Assembly (NCBI RefSeq): GCF_000499385.1
Contig: NW_013654354.1
Location: 74,501-138,500 of the forward strand
DNA length: 64,000 nt
Source of the DNA: Eimeria necatrix
Taxonomy: Eukaryota; Apicomplexa; Conoidasida; Eucoccidiorida; Eimeriidae
Direction: 5' to 3'
Every line of letters starts with the position of its first letter. The first letter of the stretch is position 1. Made by a program: the position numbers and the translations under genes. This document shows, in pieces, positions 34,572 through 46,907 of this stretch. The notes under the pieces were generated by a model. The model did no database searches. It saw only the letters and a list, made by a program, of their open reading frames with translations, and had not been told where the DNA came from.

Positions 34572-37051
34572 CGATAACAGTGGTGGAGCACATGCTTTAG
34601 TGAGCTTCTCTTGCCCGGTCCTTCGCTTCTACGGGTCTATGGACATCATCTCGTTTGCAGCTACTGCGCGTCTGTCTGCTGCTGCTGCTGCGCTGCTGGC
34701 TACTCCGCCGCTGCAGCAGCTGCCAGAGTTGTGCTCCTTCCCGGAACCTCCAGGATTCTTCTCGAAGCAGCCGCGGCTGTTGCAGGGCCATCAGCAGCAG
34801 CAGCAGCAGGTTTATTGTGAGTTTCCTGCTTCCCTGCTTCCCGATGCTGTCTTCCTAGATCCGTACACTGCGGCAGGCCGCTGGTCAGGACAATGGAGCT
34901 GTTCGCTGCTGCAGCAGCAACTACCTTTCACTGCAGCCGCTGCTGCAGCAGGAGGCGCAGCAGCTGCAGCGGCAGCAGCAGCCACCTCCGCTGCTGCAGC
35001 AGTGGCCCCTTGCAGGGAAAAGTCGCAGTGTGTCGTCCTTGGGGCGTTTGAGGCCCTGCACCACATGCTGCTGGCTGCATGCAGCCCCAGTTCCGCTTTA
35101 CTCCTGCAACGCCTCGCTGCCGAGCTGCTGCGACTTTCGTTGCAGCAGCAGCAGCAGCAGCAACAGCCTGGCGGTCTGTTGTCACCCTCCGCAGGTGATG
35201 GCCTCCCAGGGCACCAAGGGGACCTTCTGGCATCGCAGCAGCAGCAGCACTTTTTCTCACTTTTTGCATACAGCGGCGTCAACTCATCGGACTGCATCTT
35301 GAGCAGCAGCAACAGCAACGGCAGTGACCTTTGGGGGCCTGCGGATCGGCTGCAGTCTGCTGCAACGTTTGCGCAGTCTGTCTTTGCCTTCATAGACTCA
35401 CGGGTTAAAGTAGCCGCCGTCTCTGTGCTCACGCTGTTGTGTCTACTGTGGAAGCAGCAGCAAACGCTGCTGCAGCAGCAGCGCCAGCAGCAACAGAAGC
35501 AGCTTCATGCGCTTCTTCAAGGCTCTGGTTACCCAGGGGCGCAGAAAGATATGCCACAGCTAAAGCCGTGGGAAAGCAGCTGCTCAAGCAGCAGCAGCAG
35601 CACAGTCTTGTGTCTTGCTGCTGCTTTGTCATTCGAGCCGGATGACCTGCAGCTGCTGCTGCAAGACAAACAAAAGCAGCAGCAGTCTGAAGCAGGGGAC
35701 ACGAGCAGCAGCAGCAGCAGCAGCGACAGGCGATGGATTCGACGCCTGTACACCAACAAACTTGTGGCTCGGCTGCTGCGGCACTTGTATGCGAAGGAGC
35801 AGCAACTGCTGGAATATAGGTTGCTGCTCCTGCAGCTGGTTCTGCTGGCTTTAGACAGCCAGCAGCAGCTTTTGTTGACTGGTGAGGAATCTGCGTTTGC
35901 TGCAACCGTTCACTTCTCACAGCAGGTGCTGCTAGACGTGCTGCAGCAGCAGAAGAATCAGCACCGAGAGCAGCAGCAGCAAGGCCTTGTTTTGGGCCAG
36001 CTGAAGGTCCTGCGTCTGGCACTTCTGCTTCTGCAGCAAATAGCTTGCATTTACAGACCCCGTGCAGCCCTGGAGCAACTGAGGCAGCAGAGCAGCGATA
36101 CGGGGCTCGACCCTTTGCGCAGCAGCAACAACAGCAACAGCACAGCAGCAACAGATTCAGCAACCACAGCAGCGGATTCACCTCGCGGCCCCGGTGGCTG
36201 GGTTTTGCTGCTGCAGATAGGCCAATTGCTTTTGCAGCAGTGGCAGCAAATATGTTGGGGCAGAGGCCGCTCGTGGCTTGCCGCTGCAGTGGAGCAGCTG
36301 AGGAGCAGCAGCAAGCAGCAGCAGCAGGTGAATTACAACGGCAGTGGTCTCTGGCCCCAGGAGCTTGCGCAGCAGCAGCAACAGCACCAGCAGCAACAAG
36401 GTGCTTTGCCTCTGCGGCGCATGCAGCCACTGGGTGCCGCAGCTGCATGCGCCAGCAGGCTACTCTCTGCCGCTGCAGTTGACTTGCCGCTGTATGCGCG
36501 CTGCGACGGCAGCAGTCCGAGCAGCAACAGCAGCCGCAGCAGCATCAGCAGCAGTGCGGAAGAGCTACAGCACGAGGACGCAGAGGACGACGATGCATGC
36601 GCCCCGCTGCTTGCTGCTGTTGAAATATGCGGTGCGATGCAGTCACTCTGCAGCATTGCGCGATCGCAGCTGCGTTTTCTGCCTGCTGCTATTAGGAGAA
36701 GCAGCAGCAGCGACAAAGGCGGCAGCGCTGGCAGCCGCAGCAGCAGCAGCTACGCGGATGCGGCTGAGTACGAACAATTTTTTGTCTGCCTGGAATTTCT
36801 ATCCTGCGACAGAGGGCTTTTCGAGGCGCTGCTGCCCCTACAGCCGCTGCAGCAGCAACAGGAGCTGCAGCAACAGCAACACCAGGAGCAGCTGCAACAG
36901 CAGCAGCTGCAGCAGCTTAACCCTGGAGTAGTGCCTCTGCAAAGCGCAACGGAGTGCTGGCAGAGGCTGCTGCAGACTGCTCCTGAGGAGTTCGTCGAGC
37001 TGCAGCTGCCTGCTGCAGGCTCCGTTGCTGGTGCATTTAGCGCCGGCGCAT

Positions 37052-37083
<32 letters not shown>

Positions 37084-40000
37084 GGCATCCGACCGGTTGT
37101 AACGTCTAACATGAGGGAACAGCGGGGCTCAGAAGCAGAAGGCAGCGCGCTGCTGCCGCAAGAATTAGAAAGAGCCTGCGTGTGTCTTGCAGGGAGGGGC
37201 CAGTACGGCGTATCTTTTGGTTTGGAGGGGAGGCAGTTGCTGTTCCTGTCGCTGCACTGCAGCTTGCAGCAGCAGCGGCTACTAGGAATGCGTCTGGGCG
37301 AGATGTGCCTGGCCGTGGAGCAGCAGCAGCAGCAGCAGCAGTTGCAGCAAGTACTGCTGCAGCAGTGGGTCTGCAGACCCTGGCTGTTGTCAGGTGTAGC
37401 CCCCAGGGCCTCAGTTGGCGCATCGTTAGCTGAGGCGCAGCAGCTGCTGCTGCAAGGGCTCACGAAGCTGTTTCTTGCATGCAGAGACGTGGCAGTTTAT
37501 CCTCTGTACATCCCCAAAACCTGCAGCAGCAGCAGCAGCAGCAGTGGCAGTGGAGACGTTAAGGGGCACCCTGGCCCTGAGAGGCCCCCTTTTGCTCCGC
37601 TGCTGCTGCCTCTGCTGTCTCTGCTTGCTGCAGTGCCCAGGCAGCGGCAGGACTTGCTGCAGCGGCGCGGCTTCTACGAGGCTGCTGCCTTTGCTGCAGA
37701 GCAGCTACTGTGCGCTAGTTGGTGTACAGACATTCGCGCCAGTAAGAAACTGCCCCTGTCAAGCAGTAGCAGCAGCAGCAGCAACTCAGCGGATACCAGC
37801 AACAGCGCCACAGCTTCGCAGCAGCAGCAGCAGGCTACTTCGGTTTCCCTGGAGCTGCTGCTTGGCCCGGGAGGAGTCACGTGCCTGCCTTCTACGGTCC
37901 AGGCGGCTCTGCTGCAGTCGCCGCAGCTGCAGCATCCACCCGCAGCAGCAGCCCAACTGCAGCAGCCTATTCCCGACGGCGCCTTTTCAATTCCTAGCAG
38001 GGATGTGCTGCAGTGCCTCTCTGGCTTGAGAGGCCTAATGGACAAGCAGCAGCAGCAGCAACAACAGCATCCAGGGAACTTACTGTGTGATGCTCTCAAT
38101 GGTGTCCTTGCAGTAGTTGTTCTTTCACAGGATGCGCTGCTTAGCTCGGAGACGCAGCAGCAGCTGCAGCTACAGCAGCAGCAGCTGCAGCTAGAGCAGC
38201 AAGGACCTGATCTGAGACGGATGCTGCCAAAGGAGTTACTTAGCCTCGCTGCCGCTGCAGTTGATTTTTTCGTCGTAGCCTCAGGCGTCTGGACCCATTT
38301 TGCACTGCAGCAGGAGCAGCAGCCGCAACAGCAAATTCCGCAGCAGGGAGGACCGAGGAAAAAGCAGCAGCGCCAAGACAAGCATGACATAATGTGGCAG
38401 CGGTGGCGCAGCACTTTAGCAGAACTCCTTTGCGGCGTGCTGCAGTGCGCCCGGCGCAGCAGAAGCCTGACATCCCGTGCGGCGGCAGCAGCAGCAGCAG
38501 GCACCGCAGCAGCGGAGACGACAGGGGTGTCCTTTGGGGTGACAGAGAGCTACCTGGAAAGCATTTCACAAGTGGAACAATATTTGAGTCCTGCGCTGCT
38601 GTCTGCTGCCAGCGCTCTGCTGCTACATGCGCAAGCAGCAGCGCTGCTGCTGCAGCGGCACAAGTCATTTAGTGCTGAAGGAGCGCAACTGGATCAGCAG
38701 CAGCAAGCAACTGGGGCAGCACCGCAGAAACCAGCAAGTCTCGTGGCCCCCACTTCGCTTTCTCCATCAGGCTCCACAACTTCATCAGTAGCAGCGGTAG
38801 CAGCGGCACGTCCTCAAGTGCCGTTTGCTGCCTGGGAAGCAGCCCAGAAGCAAGTGTCTGCTGCAGTCTCAGCAGCACTGGCTTCGCTGCTGCAGCAGTG
38901 CGCTGCGGAGGTATCTGCTCTACACCTGTACAACTGGCCTGACTGCAGCAGCGGCAGCAGAGTGGCAGCAGCAGCAGCTGCCGCTGCATCTTCTGGGTCT
39001 GAAGCGCCTTTGTCTTTCTTGTTGCACATGGGGGGAGACGCCACCGCTGCAGCAGCAGCAGCAGCTCAGGGCAACTTCGACGACTCGAAGCGCTGCCGCG
39101 CCATTGGCGTCAAATGCCTTTTTTTGTCTCAGCTGCTGACGAGCGGCTGCTGCCTGCCGTGGAGCGGCTTCGTGTATGGAGAAGGGCCCGGCGAAGGAGG
39201 AGGGGGAGCAGCAGCAGCAGCAGCAGCGGCAGCAGCTCAAGGCAGGGTTGTTCCTGTTGCTGAGCTCCTCTTGCGGGAAGGCTTCTTCCATCGTCTGCTG
39301 CTGCAGCAGCCTCTCGTCTCCCTTGTGTCCGTGGGAGATGCCTCTGGGGGGAGCGCAGCACCACGGCCCATTCGGTTTGCCTACGATGTTGCCTGCGCAG
39401 CAGCAACAGCAGCAGCAGCAGAAGGAACTGTGGCAGCCACTCTTATGCGGCGCTCGCCGGCGCATCTAGCCTATTGCCAGGTGCTTCAGCTGCTGCAGCA
39501 GGTGCTGGAACATCTGCAGGAACCCCCTGAGCAGCCGCAGCAGCAGTCGCTGCAGCAGCAGCAGCACGCGCAGCAACAGAGCCAGCAGCAACGCAGCGTC
39601 TCGGAAGAAACCGTGCGGTCAGCCTTCGGGCTGCTGCGCCTGCTGCTGCCTCGCCTGCGCTACGTGTGCAGCAGCTCCCTTCAGGGGGCCCCCCTGGCCC
39701 TTGCTGAGGAAGCGCTGCTGTACGTGGGCATCATGCGTCGGCTTCCGGCGTGGCAGTTGACCCCTGTGGACTTGCGAGTACGGCTTGGGCTGCTGCTGCT
39801 GCTGCTGCTGCTGCTTGTGCTAATATTTGGGCTTCAGGTACCGGCGGCTGCGGCCTGGGGAGACGTTTGGTGATCCCACAGCTTCCCTTGTTTCTTGCTG
39901 CTGCGTCTGCGTGTTCTGCTACAGCACGTGGTGGGGGCGTGGCTGATGGCAGGACGGCAGCTGCTGCAGCGCAGCATGAGAGCTCTAGAGGGAGCACTGC

Positions 40001-43000
40001 TTGCCGGTGTGCAGCCCTTGCGGCCTTCGAGCTTGCTGGAGTGCTGCAGCTCCCAGCAGCAGCAGGGAGCTCTGGAGCTGCTGCTACAACAGCAAAAACA
40101 GAATTGCTCCCGTTGCGCAGCACGCCAAAGCGCAGACAGCCTCGAGTGCAGAGCATGCTGCAGCTGCTGCAGCAGAGTCAGCGGCGCTGCAGCAGCCAGT
40201 GGCCGCTCTGGGCTGCCTTCAGTTCTGCAGCAGGTAGGCCAAAACATATGGAAGCGCGTCACAGTTCAGCAGCAGCAGCATACTATGGTTGAGATTTTTG
40301 AGTGTGGTTTGTGGCTTCTGCGTTTCAGCGTGGGCTGATGCTGCTGTTGCAAATCATCAGCGGCTTCGTTTCAGCTGTACAGTCACTGCAGCTTGTACTG
40401 CCTGTCTCTCACCAGCTGCCGCCTCCGCCTTCTCTGCGGTTACCCCTGCAGTGCAGCAGCAGCACGACTGCTTCTGTTGCTCTTTCCGTTACTCCTGAGC
40501 TGTACTTGCAGCTACTAGGATCAGATACAGCGGGCAGCATTGCTGCTGCACGTCGACTGCAGCAGCAACAGCAGCAGCAGGAGCAAAGCCCTTCACTGGT
40601 GCTGAACCCAGGCGGTGGGGGTGACAGCAGCGCAGCAGCAGGAGACAGCACGGAAGAAGGCATCTACTACAACACACCCCCTGTGCCGATTCGGCTGGGA
40701 CTGCTGAGGGGGTCCCTGCTGCGCGCTGCGGGGTCACCGGGCGATGGACGGGCCGCAGCAGCAGCAGCAGCAGCAACTGGAGGGCCCTTAGCGGAAGTGC
40801 AGGACGATAGCTCCACTACTGAGCTTTCGTCAGAATGGGTGGGTGGAGTTCTGCTTGCTGCTGCGGAGGAGAAGCAGATAAAGAAACATCGGGGCAGGCA
40901 GAGGCATATTTGCGAGGATTATATGGACACGGAGGATGTTTTGCTGCTGCTACTCAAGGCATGCTGTTTCTTAATCTACTGATTTTGCTGCTGCTGTTGT
41001 TCTGCTTTTGTAGTTTGGTTGCCTGCTGCAGACGGTCACCAGCGCGGCGTCAGTGCTGCAGCGAGCCCGCGACTTAGGGCCACAGTTGGAGAGAAGGGTT
41101 TGCTGCGTAAGTCCCAGCTGCAGCCGCAGCAGCAGCGGCAAGCAGACCGGATGCAGCAGCAGCAGGCAGCAGAAGCAACACCAACCGCAACTACTGCAGT
41201 GATACATGGCCTGAGCCTGAGAGTGCTTTTGTCTGCTGCTGCAGGTGCTAACTGCAACAGGGCAGCGGCTGCTGCCCCTGTCTTTAATGCTGCAGCCTGA
41301 GGGGCGGCCAATTCAGCTGCAGGAGGAAGCGCCGCCGCAGCCGGAACTCACCCCCAGGAGAAGCAGCGTCGCGTAAGGGGCAGCACATTCACTGTTGCAT
41401 TAGCTTTTGTAGGGCTGCTGTTGCTGCTGCTTCTGCTGCTGCTGATAGAAGGCTGTTAGATTGCTTTTTCGATTCGGCGTCTCTGCAGCTGTGCGGCCTC
41501 TTCCGCCGTCTCCGTGGCCGGCCTTTCCTTCTCCCAAGGCGCAGCAACCAACGTGTTTCTGCGGCAACGGGTCAGTTCTTCGTGCCAGTCGTGCTGCTGC
41601 TGCCGTCGCTGCTGCTGCTGCCGCTGCTGCTGCTGCTGCGGCAGCGCAAATGTTCCATCACGTGCGTGTTTGAGGCTACACACCTCCAAACGTAACGTAA
41701 AAACGGCTGGCGTGAGACAGTCAGCGCCTACAGCTGCTACCGCGATTAACCATGTTGGTGCTTCGCCCGCTGCTGTTGCTGCAGTGCTTCGTTTGCTGCT
41801 ACGGGCGCAGCTGTGGATACTCCTGCTTGCCATGTTTTTGCGTCGGCTGCAGGGAATGAGCCCCTCGCTGCGGCGAGGATCTCAAGCAGCAGCTGCATTG
41901 TACGGTAGGCTGCGGGTGAGGCAGGCCCCGTGCTGCTGCTGCTGTTGCAGCAGCAGCCAAGCGAAGGCTGCAGATGGTGCTGCAGCTGCTGCTGCAGCAG
42001 GAGTAACGGCGCCGTCCTTCGTCGGGGGGACAAGTGGCCCCAGCTTCGCCGCTGCTGCAGAAGAAGATGGCAACTGCTGGAGCTGCGACAGAGAGCTGGA
42101 TGGCCTGCTGCCTCCTCTCGTCACTTTCGATGGGCTGCAGCAAATGATAGATACGACACTGCAGCGCGCAGCAGCTCTGGGAGCGTCCGTGCTAAACAGG
42201 TCAGCCAGAAGCAGCAACAGGGGTGACTTCCTGCCGTTTCTTCGCCTTTAAAAAGATGAGGCAGGAGAAACATATTGAGCTGCTGCTGTGCATGTGGGGC
42301 TGCTGTTACAGCCTTGTTGCAGGGAACGTGTTGCTACACCACGAAGAGACGTCGCGGCAGTTTGTATCGCTGCTGACTCGCCTTGCTCGGCAACAGCGAC
42401 AGCAGCAGAACCGGCAGCAACTGCAACAGCAGCAACGCAAGAACACGCTTAGCAGCAGCGGCCCGTTGTCCGTGGTGCTGCAGCAGTCGCCCAGCAGAGG
42501 AGGCAGCGTCATCGGAGGAGTCGCCGGAGACTGCACCCCGCACGCTTCGCAGCAACAGCAGCAACAGCAGCAGCAGCAGCAGGAGCGGCGGCGGTCTAGC
42601 CTGGGGGCTGCATCAACAGCAGCAACAGCAGCAGTGGAAAGCGACAGCAGCAGCATCGCCTTCTTTACGGCTCTACTGGACTTCAGCCGCCGGCGATTGG
42701 CTGCCCACGAGAGGATTGCCCAGAGACTGGGGCCCTACACCCCTCTCCAATTGGCTGTCCTGAACTCGAAGACTTGAGCTTGCTGACACTGCTTCTGCTG
42801 CAGCGGATGCGATGCTCTAGCAGTAAATGTGCAGGCTGCTTCCGGCCTGCACCGCTTGTGCCTTCTGCTGCTGCTGCTGCTGCACAAGCTGGAGAGGCGC
42901 ATCGGCGCACACAGGCACGCTGTACAGACAGCTCGATGGGCCGATGGGCCGGGGTGTCTGTACAGGGCTCAGCGTGATGAGCCCCTCTGCTGTGCAGCCA

Positions 43001-43214
43001 GGGGGCCGTCTGCATGCAATTCATAAGGGCCTATAGGCAGCTGCTGCAGCAGCAGCCGCTGGCGACGCGGCCCAACCGAGGAAGGTTGAAGGCTGGGCCC
43101 GAGGCTGTAGCTGCGCCCCGGCGCCTCCGGCCGCTTTTGGGATATCTGCCAAGAGAGGCAGGGGAATCGAGACACTCACTGAAATTTCGACTGTTTAGCT
43201 CGGGGCGCATGTAG
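29883..43214 (+). CDS. giant helical-solenoid protein, candidate Nup205/Nup188-like nucleoporin
   Basis: Proposed exons: 29883-32788, 32917-33201, 33317-34259, 34396-39837, 39925-40233, 40329-40838, 41014-41097, 41245-41372, 41489-41570, 41721-42199 and 42312-42777 (TGA). Phases agree, giving 3,877 residues. Two further coding-like pieces (42804-42947 and about 42980-43214, ending TAG) suggest a different or longer 3' end. Between poly-Ser and poly-Gln tracts the protein is leucine-rich helix throughout (LLELLSAYVLRHHS-like, VRKCLASFRHLKELLLS, GILRLLQAYVSLFPYGSHLT). Size, all-helical content and the FPYGS...LQLLTAIL segment recall the Nup205/Nup188 (Nup192/Nup188 in fungi) family of inner-ring nucleoporins, but this is an impression and not a motif match; other HEAT/ARM giants are possible. 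No catalytic motif was seen. The short hydrophobic Leu run before 39837 is CTG-coded and may instead belong to an intron. Confidence 0.75.
30251..30352. repeat. CAG-type tract read as poly-Ser in the giant gene
   Basis: About 100 bases of AGC/AGT repeats in the coding frame give an almost pure serine run. Comparable in-frame serine runs occur at 30594-30636, 31464-31500, 37051-37083 and 37525-37548, and glutamine runs at 32091-32129 and 32485-32540. Confidence 0.9.
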
Positions 43215-44003
43215 TGCGAGACACGAGGCGTCCAGTGTTACACTGCTGCCCGTGGCTGTGTAGACACCATCCATGCAGTAAGAGGAGCTCAGGCGACAAT
43301 AGAAAGCCCCGAGCAGCAGGCAGCCATTTTAGCTTGGTCTTGGCTGCAGGCAACCCCGCATCCCCTCTACTGGGGAAACAGACCTGCTCCCGAAATGGCT
43401 GGCAAAGCAGACGCCACTCCAGAAGCAGCCCCATCGAGCCGCAGCGACGGCGCTCGTGGGCTTCTCCAGTGCAGAGCTCTTTTGCGTTATCACGGCGGCC
43501 TCTACAATGCCGCGAGCTCACTCAGCTGCTGCCCGGCGGGCCGGCGCTGCTGCGCAGCTTCATCATTTCAGCGCATGCATGAACTGACCCTCAGCGCTGC
43601 TTCCCCGGGGGCCCCATGGGGCCCCACCGCGCCCATACGAGCTCGCAAATTGTGCGTAGGCGCACGAGCACTGAAAGAGTAGTACTGCTATGGAGATTGA
43701 CTCAGTTTAAACAGAATTACTTACCTGAATAAGTGCTTGTGGATGTAACTATGTAAGAAGCCTACGTTCAAATGGTATTGAAATATCTGGATACGTGCTT
43801 GTGCATGCTGAACTGCGCTAGCCGCACACACCCCCAGAGCAAATCCGCTCCTGTTGCCCGCCTTTGATCATTGCGAGTTTCTGGTAGTCTCGGCGCGACC
43901 CAGCCAGCCAACCAGCTGGGGGCGCTGCAGCAGGCTACATGGGGCTGCAGCGTGCTGCAGCTTGCCGCAACTTCCGTTGCAGCATCAGCAGCTGCTGCTG
44001 CTA
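43215..44003. other. intergenic region between convergent gene ends
   Basis: About 790 bases between the 3' end of the giant plus-strand gene and the 3' end of the minus-strand SH3-like gene. CAG tracts thin out here. It should hold both polyadenylation regions; no protein-like open frame is convincing. Confidence 0.5.
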
Positions 44004-46869
44004 TCATTGATGCTTCTGCGCCGTGTCTGTCTGCTGGGAAGGCGCCTGCGCAAACCTCATTAAGTTCATCAGCAAACGCCGCTTAGGCAGGGGCTGCGGC
44101 GAAAGTGCTGGGGTTTGGATACCCGACGCCGCTGCAGCTGCAGCTCTAATGCTGCTGCTGCTGCTGCTGGTACTGCTAGCGCTGCTGCTGGCGCGGTTGC
44201 TGTCATTGCTGCTGTTGCTGCTCATGGACCCCGCCGGCGAACATGCCCAGCGCAAGGGGTCGTGCAGCAGGTAAAACGGGAACCAGCCCTTCCTGAAAAC
44301 AAAAGGAAGCAAATGCAGCAGCAGATGGGAACAGCCAAGACACTGCACGAACACAGCAGGAAGCCACTGCATGCAGCGCAGGGCTCTCATTGCAACACGC
44401 CCGAGATTTCTGCCCCGCTGAAGAAAAGCACTGAGTGCAGCAACAGTCACAGCAGCGGAACAGCTGCTGGAGGTGCAGCTGCAGCAGCATGAGCAGCAGC
44501 AGCGTGAGTAGCACCTGTGGGGTTCTCCTTGGATGCCGCCGTACAGCCATCCGCTCTTGTGGTGTACATACACCTCTACTCTCTCTCCTCTGTGGCACCG
44601 TAACAGCACCGAGGACGCGGCAGCTGCTGCTGCTGCTGGTTCGCCGCTGCTGCTGCTGCTGCTGCTAAAGCTGCCCCGCGCCTCATCCATGCGGCACGGG
44701 GGGGGGCATATTGAGGTTCCCCCGTAGCACACCATGTCCTGTAGCAGCTGCTGCTGCTGCTGCGGCGGCGCCTGGCCCGCTGCAGCAGTGAAGCTATACG
44801 AGCTTCCCGGTGACTGCCGCTGCCGCACGTCTGCGTGTGCGTACTCCTGGTCCTGCTGCTTCTGCTGCAGCTGCTGCTGTTGCTGATCGTCCAGCAGCAG
44901 CTCGCCACCCCAGCACCACTGCAGCTGGCAGACCTGAACTTCAGAAGGTGTCACCTGCAGGACAGCGCACGCCGGCTGCTTCTGCTGTTGCTGCTGATGC
45001 AGCTGCTGCAGCTGTTGCTGGGACTCCTGTAACTGAGAATTGTATTGCCAGCAGTAGCACCCATCCCCGCAGAGCAGGCCAATGGTGCGCGCAACACATG
45101 CTGCTGCTGCTGCTGCTGCCTCGGGCTGCTGCAGTCCCGCTTCATATTGAGAGGCACCCGGAAAGTACTCTCTATGGTGCTGTTGCTGCAGCCCTGATGA
45201 TTCTGCTGCAGCAGATAAAGCTGAAGCACCGACAAGGCCGCCCATCATGCCAGAAGCAGCAGCAGCTGCTGCTGCTGCTGCCTCACTTCCTACCGGCGCC
45301 ATTGGCCGAGCCGGAGGATACCATGGGGCGCACGAGCTGCGCAGCGTCTGAGAGAGATTCGCGCTGCTGCTGCTGCTGCGGCTGTTATCGGCAGTGCCGC
45401 TGCTGCTGGTCCTTTGCTGCATGACCCAAGGCCGCTCTCCTTCATGCTGCTGCTGCTGCACGAAGTGCAAGTAGTTCTGCTGCTGCTCCTGGCGCTGCTG
45501 CTGCTGCTGCTGCAGCGACAAGGCTGCCAGCTGTTGATGGCTTCCCCCCAATATACACGAAGCAATGTCCGGCAGGCCCAAGGCGCCTCCGCCTGTGAGG
45601 CTATCTCCGCTGTCTTCATTTCCCTTGGGGCTGCATGCAGCAGGTCCTCTTGCTGCAGCTCGTGCTGCTGCGGCTGCTGCTCCCGCTGCAGGTGAGGTCC
45701 TTGTTCCTGAGGGCGGCGTTGCGCCAGCTGCTGCCGCCGTCTGTGTTGCTGCTGCTGCTGCTGCTGCTCCGGGCAGGAAAGCCTCACGCAGCTGCTGGCC
45801 ACGAAGGTACTCTGGGACTGAGCTCGTGGGCCCGGCTGGCCCCGAAGGAGCTAGCGCTTCACAGCTCGGCTGCTGCTGGTGCTGCTGCTGCTGCTGCTGC
45901 TGATGCTGCGCGTGGTGGAAATAAGGGTGTTGCAACTGCTGCTGCTGCAAGTGCTGCTGGGGCTGAGCAGCAGGGAAAGGCGGCCAGTTGGACGCAGGCG
46001 TTTCTCTCGGGTTGAAGGACCCTGGCATGCGGGAGGAAGCCCGGAGCCCTGGTGCTGCTGCTGCTGCTGCTGTTGCTGCTGCTACACTCCCCGTTGCTGC
46101 ACCTGCAACAGGAGAAACAAAGTAGTCACTTCTTGCTTCCTCTGCTGCTGCCGCTGCTCTTGGTCCAGCGGAAAAAGCCTCTCCGCTGAAGCGGAATAAG
46201 GGCGCAGACGCGTTGCTGCTGCTGCTGCTGCTATTGCCCGCCGTCTGGCTCAAGCTGTGAGTCCTGCTTGAGCCTTGAAAGCTGCTACTGCTGCTCCTGC
46301 TGCTGTCGCCGCTGCCTGTTGATGGGCCAATAGGAGGGCAGCCAGGCGGGACCCAGTTGCTGCTGTTGCTGCTGTTGCTGCTGTTTTTGCTGCCATCGTG
46401 GCTGCTGCCCGACGAGAACATGCGGCGGGTCCTGCCGCTTGCATCCAGTGTTGCTGCTGCTCTGGGCGTTGCTGCCAATGCTGCCGCTGCTGCTGCTGCT
46501 GCTGCTGCAGAGTTGGGTGACGCTGCCCCCTCTGCTCCACAATAAGCCGGCGACTGCTGCGGCTGTTGCAGTTGCTGCTGCTGCATGAACGTAGCTGCAA
46601 CAAACCGGCCGCCATAGGCCTGTCTATCCCTCTCAAACCCCCTCTCGTGATGAACTGTGGCATCACTCCCCGTGCTGCTGCTGCCGCTGCTGCTGCCGCT
46701 GCTCAGGCCCAGCGGCACGTGCCCGAGATGCCGCCCCTCTGCTTCGGGGCCGCTGTCTATAGTTGCAGCAGCAGCAGCAGCTGCTGCTGCCGCTGCCCTC
46801 CTAGACGCGTTGCAGGGCGAAGATGTGGCAGTACTGCAACGAGAGACCAACGGCTGGTGCGGGGCTTCC

Positions 46870-46907
<38 letters not shown>

